The position numbers and the translations under genes are program-made. The notes under the pieces are model-generated. The model did not search any database. It was not told where the DNA came from and saw nothing but the letters and a program-made list of their open reading frames with translations. From NCBI GenBank assembly GCA_934668515.1, contig CAKUNS010000004.1, positions 1 to 64,000 of the forward strand: a stretch of 64,000 bases of DNA, given 5' to 3'. Each line of letters starts with the position of its first letter. Within the stretch, counting starts at the first letter, position 1. This DNA is from an uncultured Eggerthellaceae bacterium. GTDB taxonomy: Bacteria > Actinomycetota > Coriobacteriia > Coriobacteriales > Eggerthellaceae. This document shows positions 1 to 8,002 of the stretch, one piece after another.

Positions 1-1518
1 ATGTACATCATGACCATGGCGGGCGACGACATCGAGCTTGACGTTTCTGAAACCATGCGTCGCGAGCTGGCCGAAGAGCGCCAGATGTTCGGCGAGGACC
101 GCCTGTCGCGCATGCTGTGCGTTATGGGCGACCTGCTTGCCGAGCTGAAAACGTCCACCAATCGTCGTCTTTCGTTCGAGATCGCGCTGACCAGGCTTGT
201 TCGCCCCGATTCCGATTTGACCATCGCCGCTTTGGCCGAGCGCGTCGAGGCGCTTGAAAGCGGTCATTCCGCCGTTGCGGTCCCTATGCCCATGGGCGGG
301 GCTCCGCAGGCTGCGGCTGTTCCCGTTGCGGCTCCTGCGGCAGCGCCTGCAGCTGCTCCTGTTGCTGCAGCGGCTCCGGTTCGACAGGCGTCGGCTGCGT
401 CCGCCATGGAGCAGCCGTTGTCCGACGCGCAGATCAAGCTCCAAGAGCTTCAGCGCGAGCGAATCTATCGCAAAGAAGAGGCTAGGCAGGCCGAGTGGCG
501 TGGCAACCAGCAGGGTGGCGCGTCCAGTCCGCGCGCCACGCAGGCGCCCGCTTCTGCTTCGGCACCGCAGATGCAGGGTGCGCTTCGCGCGGCTCAGCAG
601 GCTGCAACTGCGCCCGCACGCCCGCAAGCTCAAGCCGCTACGCCCGCTCAGCGTCAAGCCCCGGTCGCCCCGCGTCCGCAGGCTCAGGCTCCCGCACAGG
701 TCGCTGCCGCTCAGGCGCAGCAGGTTGTTTCGGGGTCCGTCGAGCGCGTTTCCGATAGACTCGCGCAGGCCTTGCTGAACCCCGCTATGCTTCAACGTGT
801 TTGGCAGGCTGCCCTTGCTGCGGTCAAGAAACAGAAGACGGCGTACGGCGTGCTGCTCATGAACACGCGCGCTACCTTCGATTCGCAGCGTGGTCGTGTT
901 GTCATTGAGTTCCCGCGCGAGAACGCGTTTGCATTCAAGTCGGTTCAGCGTCCCGAGGTTCGCGACGCCATCGGTCATGCGCTTTCGCAGGCGGCGGGCG
1001 AACCCGTTGCGTTCGAGCTTGCTCAGACGGGCGGGTCGGCTGGCGGCCGCCCGGCAGCTCCTGCTGCTCAGGCCCCGCGCCCCGCACCCAGGCCTGCGCC
1101 CGCGCCGTCGCCTGTTCCTGCGGCTCAGCCCCAGCAGGCCCCGATGCGCGGCGCCGCGCCTGTGCCCGGGCCCGCGGCTCAGCCGGGCTTCACGCCCAAG
1201 GCGGCACCTGCGGCTCAGTCGTTTGCGCAGCCGGCGCCTAAGCCTGCGATGCAGCAGTCTCGTCCGCAGGCGGCGCCACCGGTGTTCGAGGACGATGTCG
1301 TTCCGTACGGAGACGACGCTGCGTTCGATGCGAGCTACGACGACCCGGGTTCTTTCGAGCCCGTTCCCCATGCAGATGCCCCGTGCACGCCCGAGCCTGC
1401 CGTTGCGCCTGCTCAGACTCAGGCCCCTGCGTCTTCTAGCATGGAAGAGCCCGACGACCTTCAGGCGATGCTTCAGGCCGGGTTCGGTGACGGCGTTGTT
1501 TTCGAGGAGCTGAAATAG
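1..1518 (+). CDS. dnaX: DNA polymerase III subunit gamma/tau, C-terminal part (5' truncated by window)
   Basis: DnaX loads the sliding clamp and tethers polymerase cores at the replication fork. Only the C-terminal part is present: the AAA+ ATPase domain lies upstream of base 1, and the ATG at base 1 is probably an internal methionine. Residues 1-90 look like the helical oligomerisation domain III (RRELAEERQMFG, RLSFEIALTRL). An Ala/Pro/Gln-rich linker follows to about residue 240. A folded block at about 245-340 contains VERVSDRLAQALL and resembles the tau C-terminal polymerase-binding region. A second Ala/Pro linker leads to an acidic tail. The assignment is supported by the classic dnaX-ybaB-recR order downstream. 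Confidence 0.88.
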   Translation: MYIMTMAGDDIELDVSETMRRELAEERQMFGEDRLSRMLCVMGDLLAELKTSTNRRLSFEIALTRLVRPDSDLTIAALAERVEALESGHSAVAVPMPMGGAPQAAAVPVAAPAAAPAAAPVAAAAPVRQASAASAMEQPLSDAQIKLQELQRERIYRKEEARQAEWRGNQQGGASSPRATQAPASASAPQMQGALRAAQQAATAPARPQAQAATPAQRQAPVAPRPQAQAPAQVAAAQAQQVVSGSVERVSDRLAQALLNPAMLQRVWQAALAAVKKQKTAYGVLLMNTRATFDSQRGRVVIEFPRENAFAFKSVQRPEVRDAIGHALSQAAGEPVAFELAQTGGSAGGRPAAPAAQAPRPAPRPAPAPSPVPAAQPQQAPMRGAAPVPGPAAQPGFTPKAAPAAQSFAQPAPKPAMQQSRPQAAPPVFEDDVVPYGDDAAFDASYDDPGSFEPVPHADAPCTPEPAVAPAQTQAPASSSMEEPDDLQAMLQAGFGDGVVFEELK

Positions 1519-1596
1519 CCCCTTCCCAGCGTTGACTGAAACGCTCAGAATGTTCAGATCGTTAAAGGCGCACCTGCGCCGGCAAAGGAGAATCAC

Positions 1597-1914
1597 ATGG
1601 ATATGCGTAAGATGATGAAGCAGGCTCAGAAGATGCAGCTCGAGCTTGCCCGTGCTCAGGAGGAAATCAAGGACTTCACCTACACCGCAACCGCTGGTGG
1701 CGGCATGGTTTCCGTTACCGCCAAGGGCGACAACACCATCGAGAGCGTTGTCATCAACCCCGAGGCAGTCGACCCCGAAGACGTCGAGATGCTGCAGGAC
1801 ATGGTCCTTGCCGCTGTCAACGATGCCCTTACGGGCGTTTCCGAGCAGAGCGAGGCTCGTATGAGCAACGTTACTGCCGGCATGAAGGGCATGAACATCC
1901 CTGGTTTGATGTAG
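1597..1914 (+). CDS. ybaB: YbaB/EbfC family nucleoid-associated protein
   Basis: This 105-residue protein matches the YbaB/EbfC family, small dimeric DNA-binding proteins associated with the nucleoid and repair. It starts with the family-typical MDMRKMMKQAQKMQ helix and has the conserved GGGMVSVTAKGD strand region. The ATG at 1597 has a good ribosome site (AAAGGAG) 5 bases upstream. It sits 78 bp after dnaX and 7 bp before recR, the usual order in many bacteria, so the three are probably co-transcribed. Confidence 0.95.
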   Translation: MDMRKMMKQAQKMQLELARAQEEIKDFTYTATAGGGMVSVTAKGDNTIESVVINPEAVDPEDVEMLQDMVLAAVNDALTGVSEQSEARMSNVTAGMKGMNIPGLM

Positions 1915-1921
1915 GCCGTTC

Positions 1922-2518
1922 ATGTACGCTGCGCCTGCGTTGCGAAAGTTACTCGACGAGCTGGAACGGCTTCCGGGCATCGGTCCGAAGTCGGCTCAGC
2001 GCATCGCGTATTGGATGCTCAACACCGACAAGGCAACGGTCCTTCGCTTGGCCGAGGCCATCGTCGAGGTGAAAGAGACCGTGCATTTCTGTTCGCGCTG
2101 TTTCAACTACGCCGAGGACGACTTATGTGAGATCTGCCAGTCGTCGAAGCGCGATGCGGGCGCCATTTGCGTGGTCAGCGAGCCGCGTGACATCCCGCCC
2201 ATCGAGCGCACCGGTGCCTTTAACGGCGTCTATCACGTGCTGGGCGGTGAGCTGTCGCCCATTGACGGGGTGGGTCCCGAAGATCTTCATATCGCCGAGT
2301 TGCTGAAGCGTTTGGGCGACCCGTCGGTCCACGAGGTCATTCTGGCCACGAACCCCAATGTCGAGGGCGAAACCACGGCTTCATATCTGGCTCGCTTGAT
2401 CAAGCCGCTTGGCGTGAAGGTTTCTCGCTTGGCTAGCGGCCTTCCCGTTGGCGGCGACCTTGAGTTCGCCGACGAGGTGACGCTTGGCCGTGCCATCGAG
2501 GCGCGTCGCGAGGTCTGA
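1922..2518 (+). CDS. recR: Recombination mediator protein RecR
   Basis: RecR acts with RecO/RecF to load RecA at single-strand gaps. The 198-residue length is typical. Visible features in order are the helix-hairpin-helix LPGIGPKSAQRIA (about residues 17-29), a four-cysteine zinc motif (CSRCFNYAEDDLCEIC, about 58-73), and a Toprim segment beginning CVVSEPRDIPPIER. The conserved TNPNVEGETTASYL stretch is also present. The gene lies 7 bp after ybaB and is followed by an intrinsic terminator, so it ends the operon. Confidence 0.97.
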   Translation: MYAAPALRKLLDELERLPGIGPKSAQRIAYWMLNTDKATVLRLAEAIVEVKETVHFCSRCFNYAEDDLCEICQSSKRDAGAICVVSEPRDIPPIERTGAFNGVYHVLGGELSPIDGVGPEDLHIAELLKRLGDPSVHEVILATNPNVEGETTASYLARLIKPLGVKVSRLASGLPVGGDLEFADEVTLGRAIEARREV

Positions 2519-2530
2519 TTTCGAAATTTG

Positions 2531-2563
2531 GGCCTTCGCCATTGCACTGCGAAGGCCTTTCTT
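2531..2563 (+). terminator. Intrinsic terminator after recR
   Basis: A perfect 9-bp stem (GGCCTTCGC, 2531-2539, with GCGAAGGCC, 2549-2557) and a 9-nt loop are followed by TTTCTT. It lies 12 bp after the recR stop and closes the dnaX-ybaB-recR unit. Confidence 0.9.
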
Positions 2564-2865
2564 GAAGCTGTTTTCCATTCATAGAACCGATTTCCCGCAT
2601 CCGGTCCTTTGCGATTGACAGGATGCTTTTGCGCCTTTGTCGCTCACGCATTCTTCAGCCTGTGCGAAACCGTCGTCTGACGGTGTGCGTTTGGTGCAGA
2701 AGAAATGGCGAAATGGCTTCATTCGCAACGAAATAGCGGCGTATCTTCGCCAGTTTCCGCTTGGCGATGTTGTCCGCCTTTGAAGTAGCTATAATCACCT
2801 TCGGCGCAAAACGCGTCGGGTGGAGGATGCGAGTTGGCTCGCGTCCAGGAAAGAACAGGGAAGCA
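2564..2865. other. Gene-free stretch between recR and the glycosyltransferase
   Basis: About 300 bp with no supportable gene. It holds a perfect 6-bp hairpin with a 4-nt loop (ACCGTC/GACGGT, 2669-2684) of unknown role and the -10 box at 2790. Nothing else is recognised. Confidence 0.5.
2790..2795 (+). promoter_or_regulatory. Probable -10 box of the glycosyltransferase gene
   Basis: A perfect TATAAT hexamer lies 70 bp upstream of the chosen start at 2866. No convincing -35 hexamer is seen at 16-18 bp. Similar AT-rich -10 sequences preceded by GCT or CT recur before other genes here (5229, 11091, 25578, 32495), which supports it as the local promoter style. Confidence 0.5.
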
Positions 2866-4173
2866 GTGATCAATCAGTTCATATCGCAGATGTCGTTTGT
2901 GGACGTCTTCAATCTGTGCGTGCTCCTGGTTTTCACGATTTGCTACACCTACCAGCTGTTCTACGTGGTTGAGGTTCTTGTTCATCGTCCGGAGCCCATC
3001 ACCGCGAAGAAGAACCATCGTTATGCCGTCATCATCGCCGCGCGCAACGAGAGCGCGGTTATCGCCAATCTCATTCATTCCATCAAGGTTCAGAACTACC
3101 CGCAGGAACTGATCGACGTGTTCGTGGTTGCCGACAACTGCACCGACAACACGGCGCAGGTTGCTGCTGCCGAGGGCGCCACGGTTTTCGAACGCTTCAA
3201 TACCGAGCAAGTGGGCAAGGGCTACGCGCTTGATCATGCGTTCCAAATCATCCACAGGGATTATGCGGACCGCGGGTACGAGGCGTACTTCGTGTTCGAT
3301 GCCGACAACGTCCTCGATGTGAATTACTTCCGTGAGATGAACAAGACCTTCGACAACGGTGCGAAGGCCTCCACGAGCTACCGCAATTCCAAGAATTACG
3401 ATTCCAACTGGATCTCCGCCGGTTACGCCGTGTGGTTCCTGCGCGAGGCAAAATTCCTCAGCCAGGCCCGATTGAACCTCCATACCAGCTGCGCCATTTC
3501 GGGCACCGGCTTCTTCATCGCTGCCGACATCATCGACGAGGCCGGCGGTTGGAAATGGCATCTTCTTACCGAGGATATCGAGTTCTCGGCTTGCAGCATC
3601 CTGAAGGGCATCCGCATTGCGTACTGCCCGACGGCCATTTTGTACGACGAGCAGCCCACCACGTTCCGTGATTCGTGGAATCAGCGCGAGCGCTGGGCAA
3701 AGGGCTTCTACCAGGTGTTCTGGCATTACGGCGCGGGCCTTGTGAAGGGCATGTTCACCAATGCCAAGGGCTATCGCTTCGCATGCTACGACATGCTGAT
3801 GACCATCGCGCCCGGCATGCTGCTTACCATCATCGCCATTTTGTTCAACTCCATCATCTTGGTGCTTGGCGCTACCGGCGTCATGTCAACCGGCACCATG
3901 GTTGCATCGTCTGTTTCGTCGATCGTCTTTTGCCTGGCCAACTACATGATCTTCATGTTCGTGTTGGGCGCCATCACGACGTTCGTCGAGTGGGATTCCA
4001 TCCACTCTACGACGGGCAAGAAGATTCGCTACATGTTCACGTTCCCGCTGTTCATGATCACGTACGTGCCTATTGCTCTGGTCGCGCTGTTCCATAAGAC
4101 GCAGTGGAAGCCCATTCGCCATTCCATCGACGTCGGCGTCGAGGAGATCACCGAGCGTTCGAACAATCAGTAA
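2866..4173 (+). CDS. Membrane glycosyltransferase family 2 (processive, QxxRW type)
   Basis: A family 2 glycosyltransferase that probably polymerises or transfers a sugar at the cytoplasmic membrane. It has an N-terminal membrane helix, a GT-A catalytic domain with YAVIIAARNES, the metal-binding DADN, the catalytic-base region LLTEDIEFS and the QRERW signature (QxxRW), then three or more C-terminal membrane helices. This layout is that of cellulose/hyaluronan/poly-GlcNAc synthase-like enzymes; the substrate cannot be read from sequence. The start is uncertain: GTG at 2866 follows purine-rich AGGAAAG and AGGGAAG, ATG at 2890 has no ribosome site, and a TTG at 2761 would lie upstream of the -10 box. 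It is convergent with comF and has no partner genes. Confidence 0.85.
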   Translation: MINQFISQMSFVDVFNLCVLLVFTICYTYQLFYVVEVLVHRPEPITAKKNHRYAVIIAARNESAVIANLIHSIKVQNYPQELIDVFVVADNCTDNTAQVAAAEGATVFERFNTEQVGKGYALDHAFQIIHRDYADRGYEAYFVFDADNVLDVNYFREMNKTFDNGAKASTSYRNSKNYDSNWISAGYAVWFLREAKFLSQARLNLHTSCAISGTGFFIAADIIDEAGGWKWHLLTEDIEFSACSILKGIRIAYCPTAILYDEQPTTFRDSWNQRERWAKGFYQVFWHYGAGLVKGMFTNAKGYRFACYDMLMTIAPGMLLTIIAILFNSIILVLGATGVMSTGTMVASSVSSIVFCLANYMIFMFVLGAITTFVEWDSIHSTTGKKIRYMFTFPLFMITYVPIALVALFHKTQWKPIRHSIDVGVEEITERSNNQ

Positions 4174-4242
4174 AAGCAGCCAAGCGCATGGGCGTTGGCC
4201 GCCGTCAGCCCATCAATACGCAAGGGCGAACCTTCGCATCCG

Positions 4243-5088
4243 TTAATAGACGCGGGCGAAACTTGCGCAGCGCACTTCTTCAAACCCGGCTTCAAGCAGC
4301 GCATCGGTTGCACTGCAAAGCGTTGCTCCCGTCGTGAACACGTCATCCACCAACAATAGTTTCGGTGCTAGCAGAAGCGTTTCACTTGCACATGGCTTCG
4401 CGCGGAAGCTTCCGGCAAGGTTTCGGCTGCGCTCTTTGCGCGAGAGTTCGCGCTGATCTTTCGTGCCAGGGTTTCTCAGGGTATGCAGAAGCGGGCGTCC
4501 AAGCTGTTTCGCAAGATGCTCGGCCAGAAGCAGTCCGTGGTCGAAGTCGCGCCGTCTTATCGCCTCGATCGAGGCGGGGACGAACGTGACAGCATCGATG
4601 GGCCACTCGGGCGGGATCGTGCGCGCGATGATGCGTGCCATGTCGGCTGCGAGCCTTCGTTCTCCCTGGTCTTTGTAGGTTCGAACGATTCTGCCGCTTT
4701 CGTCGTCGAACTCGGTGGCGCTTACGCAGCCAACGAAAGGCAGGCTGTCTCGCGCCATGCGTTTCAGCGCGACGGGATTGCATTCGGTGCAGACAACCCT
4801 TCCGAAGGGCGCGCCGCAGCGCGGGCATGCTTGCCAGGTGTCGATGAAATGCAGGGTTGATTCGCATTGCGGGCACAGCACGCTTCCTGGGCGATCGCAA
4901 AGGGCGCAGCGTGTGGGCCACAAAACCTCGGCAGCGCACTCGGCTGCTTGATGCACGATCGCTTTCGCGATGCGCGCCCCTTGAAGGCGCAGGCTTCTTT
5001 TGGCCAGATCTGTGGCATTAAGGCCGATGTCGGGTAATGGACTTGCCGCTTTCTTGAGCGCTTCAAGCTTGTTGCATTCGTTGTTCAT
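4243..5088 (-). CDS. comF: ComF family phosphoribosyltransferase-like protein
   Basis: ComF-type protein (281 residues), a phosphoribosyltransferase-fold protein linked to DNA uptake and primosome function in transformable bacteria. Two zinc-finger pairs are visible: CALC and CPQC at residues 61-75, then CPRC and CTEC at about 88-103. The C-terminal half carries the PRPP-binding loop LLVDDVFTTGAT at about 245-256. The N-terminal extension of about 50 residues before the first zinc motif is longer than in many homologues. It stands alone, convergent with the glycosyltransferase; no other competence genes are in the window, so its role in DNA uptake here is inferred from the family only. Confidence 0.9.
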   Translation of the reverse strand: MNNECNKLEALKKAASPLPDIGLNATDLAKRSLRLQGARIAKAIVHQAAECAAEVLWPTRCALCDRPGSVLCPQCESTLHFIDTWQACPRCGAPFGRVVCTECNPVALKRMARDSLPFVGCVSATEFDDESGRIVRTYKDQGERRLAADMARIIARTIPPEWPIDAVTFVPASIEAIRRRDFDHGLLLAEHLAKQLGRPLLHTLRNPGTKDQRELSRKERSRNLAGSFRAKPCASETLLLAPKLLLVDDVFTTGATLCSATDALLEAGFEEVRCASFARVY

Positions 5089-5206
5089 GCTTCTATGCTA
5101 GAAGGGCGATCTTGCCGTAGCCAATCAACGCTCCAACACAATCAAGCACCCGTCCAACACCGACGCAACGAAATGCACGGATTTCTGGAAGGAGTGCTGG
5201 TGGAAA

Positions 5207-5234
5207 GTGCTTTGCTCGGTTCATCTGCTAAACT
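5207..5234 (+). promoter_or_regulatory. Possible promoter of the 5241-5395 RNA
   Basis: The -10-like hexamer TAAACT (5229-5234) occurs in the context GCTAAACTA, the same as before the cyclophilin gene at 25576-25584. A weak -35 candidate, GTGCTT, lies 16 bp upstream. Transcription would begin around 5240, at the start of a series of hairpins. Confidence 0.4.
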
Positions 5235-5240
5235 AGAAAG

Positions 5241-5395
5241 GCTTCTTTCGAGTCTGTAGTTGCGAGGTGCGCTTGCGTGCCTTCAGTCCATGGCAGACGC
5301 GGTCGAAAGGATCCACGTAAACCATGCGCTTCGGCGTATGGCGAGCACGGCGCGTTCTAGGAGTAAGTCGCATCGCCCGACTAACTTATTTTTCG
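5241..5395 (+). ncRNA. Candidate structured RNA, family not recognised
   Basis: Between a -10-like box and a T5 run the sequence folds into a coherent series. A long-range helix pairs CTTTCGA (5245-5251) with TCGAAAG (5303-5309), continuing with GTCTG (5252-5256) against CAGAC (5294-5298) with a 4-nt bulge. It encloses a GGTGCG/CGTGCC hairpin (5266-5281). Next is an 8-bp hairpin with a TTCG tetraloop (5322-5341), then AGTCG/CGACT (5366-5382) followed by TTTTT (5389-5393). It matches no riboswitch, RNase P, SRP, tmRNA or T-box motif I know. It may be a small RNA or an attenuated leader of the binding-protein gene at 5539. Confidence 0.45.
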
Positions 5396-5496
5396 TGACA
5401 AGGGTCGCGACGGGCGAGAGGGTGAAGTGAGAGCTTAGCCCCTATGCGCGGGTGTGGGGTCGAAAACTAGGTCAGTCGAAAGAGGCCATTGATAAT

Positions 5497-5517
5497 GATC
5501 GGCATACACGGCCGATC
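5497..5517 (+). promoter_or_regulatory. Inverted repeat just upstream of the binding-protein gene
   Basis: A perfect 7-bp inverted repeat (GATCGGC/GCCGATC) with a 7-nt spacer lies immediately 5' of the ribosome site GGAGGA (5525-5530). A -10-like GATAAT (5491-5496) precedes it. It could be an operator near the transcription start or an RNA hairpin that affects translation. The rest of 5396-5490 shows no gene. Confidence 0.4.
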
Positions 5518-5538
5518 GGAACATGGAGGATCTAACAG

Positions 5539-6477
5539 ATGAAACGCTGGAAAGCCCTAGCGCTAACCTGCATTGCTGCGCTGTGCTGCTCTGCTGTGTT
5601 GGCGGGTTGCTCTTCTCAGGCATACACGCCTACCCCTAAGAATCAGACCATTTCCAATTCGGCGCTTAGCTCGGCTGGCACGCTGCGTGTTGGCGTGAAC
5701 GCTTCGGCTGCCCCCTTGGCAGGCCAGACGTCCTCGTCGTCCGAGATCGTCGGCATCGATGTCGATGTTGCCGCCGCCATCGCCGACGAGCTTGGCCTTA
5801 AGCTTGAGGTCGTCGATGTGGGAAGCGACCCCGAGGGTGCTCTTTCCAGCAAGCGCGCTGACATCGTTTTGGGCATCGATTCTTCTACCACCGACTCCAG
5901 CTATTGGCGTTCGTCGGCGTACCTGCAGTCAGGCGTTGCCCTGTTCGCCACCTCTTCGAATACCACGGTTCCGAAGGCCGACGGCAATCCTTCCATCGCC
6001 GCTCAGACTTCTTCCAAAAGCTCGTGGCGCGTTACCAACCTGTTTGGCGACAAGTCCCTCAATGCTCAAGCCGACCTGAAGAGCGCGTTTACGGCGTTGT
6101 CTAACAAGAACGTCGAGTACGTTGCTTCTGATGCGGTTATCGGCACGTATGTTGCTCATACCAACGGCGTCGATGCCAAGATCATCGCCCTGCTTCAGGA
6201 TGCATCCGGTTACTGCGTGGGCGTTTCCACCAACAACACCGAGCTTCAGACGGCTGTTTCCGATGCCTTGAACAAGATCGTCAAGGGCGGCGAGATGAGC
6301 ATCATCGAGGCCAAGTGGTTGGGCACTTCGCTTGATCTTTCCAAGACCACGGTGGTGAAGGCCGCCGCTGGCACTAAGACCTCGGCTCTGAAGGAAGACG
6401 AGTCCAAGACCGACGAATCCTCCGATGAGGAGAAGTCGGCAGAGGGCGCTGACACCGAGACCGCTGCCACCGAGTAG
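5539..6477 (+). CDS. Amino-acid-type ABC transporter substrate-binding lipoprotein
   Basis: Family 3 solute-binding protein (312 residues), the extracytoplasmic receptor of polar amino acid ABC importers. A signal peptide ends in the lipobox LAGC, with the lipidated cysteine at residue 24. The fold begins with LRVGVNASAAPLAG and includes IVGIDVDVAAAIADELGLKLEVV, typical of this family. Residues after about 285 form a Ser/Asp/Glu-rich tail. No permease or ATPase gene lies beside it, so it may serve a transporter encoded elsewhere or be an orphan receptor. The start is set by GGAGGA 8 bases upstream. The long leader with RNA-like structure (5241-5538) suggests regulated expression. Confidence 0.87.
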   Translation: MKRWKALALTCIAALCCSAVLAGCSSQAYTPTPKNQTISNSALSSAGTLRVGVNASAAPLAGQTSSSSEIVGIDVDVAAAIADELGLKLEVVDVGSDPEGALSSKRADIVLGIDSSTTDSSYWRSSAYLQSGVALFATSSNTTVPKADGNPSIAAQTSSKSSWRVTNLFGDKSLNAQADLKSAFTALSNKNVEYVASDAVIGTYVAHTNGVDAKIIALLQDASGYCVGVSTNNTELQTAVSDALNKIVKGGEMSIIEAKWLGTSLDLSKTTVVKAAAGTKTSALKEDESKTDESSDEEKSAEGADTETAATE

Positions 6478-6498
6478 CTTATTGTTCGAGCAAAATGA

Positions 6499-6530
6499 AG
6501 AGGGCGTCGCTTTCAAGCGGCGCCCTCTTT
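6499..6530 (+). terminator. Intrinsic terminator after the binding-protein gene
   Basis: A 14-bp stem with one G-T pair (6499-6512 with 6515-6528) and a 2-nt loop is followed by a short T run. It lies 21 bp after the stop codon. The next 145 bp hold no gene. Confidence 0.85.
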
Positions 6531-6674
6531 GCATTTAAGGCAGGTTGGGCTGCGGTAGGGAAGTCCGGGTTCATACGTTAGGGCGGATTGCGCGTGATCC
6601 TTTGCATTCGACGCGCTTGATGGGGCGCGGCCCTAGGCGCGTGATACTGCGCGCGGCGTTTAGCGCTCAGCGTT

Positions 6675-7640
6675 TTAAGCCGGGTTCTCGTGGATCATGA
6701 TGTGCTTGACCGCAGGGAAATTCTTCTCGACGGCGTTGTGGGTTGCTTCGGCGATGGCGTGCGCTTTGAAGAGCGGTTGGTTGCCGTCTACTGCGATCTC
6801 AACATCGACGTAGATCTTGTTGCCGAACTGGCGTGTGTGCAGCTTGTCGATGCAGATGACTCCGTCCTGTTCTTCGATGCAGGTGCGGATCTGGTTCTCA
6901 ATGCTTTTCTCGCACGGCGTATCGGTAACCTTGTTGATAGCGCTGGAGACAACGTCGAAGGCCACCTTCAAAATGATGATGCAGATGACGATGGAGGCAA
7001 TGGGATCGCAAATGGGCACGCCCAGCATCGATCCGCCAATGCCCAACAGAGCGCCGATCGACGACAAGGCATCGGAGCGATGATGCCATGCGTCAGCCAT
7101 GAATGCATCGGAGTCGAGCACGCGTGCCCAATGGCGCGTCCACCAAAACATCGCCTCCTTCAAAGCAATGCTGACCGCCGCTGCCGAAAGGGCAAGAAGC
7201 GTGGGTGACGGTGCGGTAAGGAATGCGCCTGTCGAGATGGACTGGATGCTTGCCAAGCCGATGCCAGCGCCAGTGACGGCAAGGATAAGGCCAAGCGCCA
7301 GGGAGGCGATGCTCTCGAAGCGCTCGTGACCGTAGGGGTGTGAAGTGTCGGCAGCGCGCTTGGACAGCTTGACGCCGATGAACGCGATGGCGGTGGCCAG
7401 CACGTCGGAAAGGGAATGGACGGCATCCGAGATCATTGCCGCAGAGTTGCCGAAGATGCCGGCGAACAGCTTGAACGCAGACAGAGCGACGTTTCCGCTC
7501 ACGCCGACGACGGCAAGTTTCGCGGCGATCCGTTCGGTCTCCTTCTCGGACAAATTGTCGTTGCCGTCGGAGTTGCCCTTCTTCGAGCTGTGAGTTTTAA
7601 GGGCGTTTGCGTCCGATGCGAAATACCCGCTAGATGTCAT
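6675..7640 (-). CDS. Cation diffusion facilitator (CDF) family metal efflux transporter, probably Ni/Co
   Basis: A CDF transporter exporting divalent metal ions in exchange for protons. The 321-residue protein has about six membrane helices. The metal-site motifs typical of CDF proteins are visible as SDAVHSLSDV and DAWHHRSDALSS, and there is a cytoplasmic ferredoxin-like C-terminal domain (about residues 230-321). The start is the ATG at 7640, 9 bases after GAAGAAGG; a longer frame upstream lacks a ribosome site and would run through the riboswitch terminator. The NiCo riboswitch upstream (7739-7847) points to nickel/cobalt as the exported metals, which the protein family alone could not say. 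Confidence 0.92.
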   Translation of the reverse strand: MTSSGYFASDANALKTHSSKKGNSDGNDNLSEKETERIAAKLAVVGVSGNVALSAFKLFAGIFGNSAAMISDAVHSLSDVLATAIAFIGVKLSKRAADTSHPYGHERFESIASLALGLILAVTGAGIGLASIQSISTGAFLTAPSPTLLALSAAAVSIALKEAMFWWTRHWARVLDSDAFMADAWHHRSDALSSIGALLGIGGSMLGVPICDPIASIVICIIILKVAFDVVSSAINKVTDTPCEKSIENQIRTCIEEQDGVICIDKLHTRQFGNKIYVDVEIAVDGNQPLFKAHAIAEATHNAVEKNFPAVKHIMIHENPA

Positions 7641-7738
7641 GATCAAACCTTCTTCGAAGTCGTGGTTGTCGTTGCGGCCTTTGCCAATCGCGCCGATTCG
7701 CGAATCGCATTCGAAGCCGCCGCATGAAAACGGGCAAC

Positions 7739-7847
7739 AAAAAACACGCTTGCGGAACCGGCAACTGTCCCACAAGCGCGCGTGCACTTGCTGTCTGCTT
7801 ATCGCAGACCCGACTCCATGACTAATGCCACGGTCTGATCAGATTGC
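7739..7847 (-). promoter_or_regulatory. NiCo riboswitch with overlapping terminator, upstream of the CDF transporter
   Basis: On the minus strand, an outer helix GCAATCTG (7840-7847) with CAGTTGC (7761-7767) encloses a four-way junction. It contains ATCAGAC, a GTCGGG segment next to a TCTGC/GCAGA hairpin, and a final CAAGTGC/GCGCTTG hairpin followed by TGTGGGACAG. Order and conserved bases match the NiCo (czcD) riboswitch as I remember it. Downstream CCGCAAGCGTG (7745-7755) can pair with the last aptamer hairpin (7770-7784) and is followed by TTTTTT, forming a terminator that competes with the aptamer. Metal binding should therefore turn the transporter on. The sequence 7641-7738 is leader. 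Confidence 0.85.
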
Positions 7848-8002
7848 GCTGTTGAGCTCGCGTCCGTCGGGCAAAGCCGACTGCAACGCAATGCAGTGCA
7901 AAGAGCGATTCGCATACTACTCGCATATCCCAAGTATGTCATCAGTAACATGGAGGTGGTGTGAATGCCCTTTTCAGCGCGTTCCCTTGTGTTGCAAGGC
8001 GG
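7848..8002. other. Gene-free stretch between the riboswitch and the peptidase stop
   Basis: No gene is supported here. It should hold the minus-strand promoter that drives the riboswitch transcript, but no convincing -35/-10 pair could be chosen. I see no clear terminator for the peptidase gene. Confidence 0.4.

Noticed and set aside
5396..5538. Possible T-box leader before the amino-acid-binding protein gene
   Set aside because: AAGGGTCGCGACGGG superficially recalls the T-box sequence, but the conserved GGTGGNACCGCG bulge and an antiterminator are absent.
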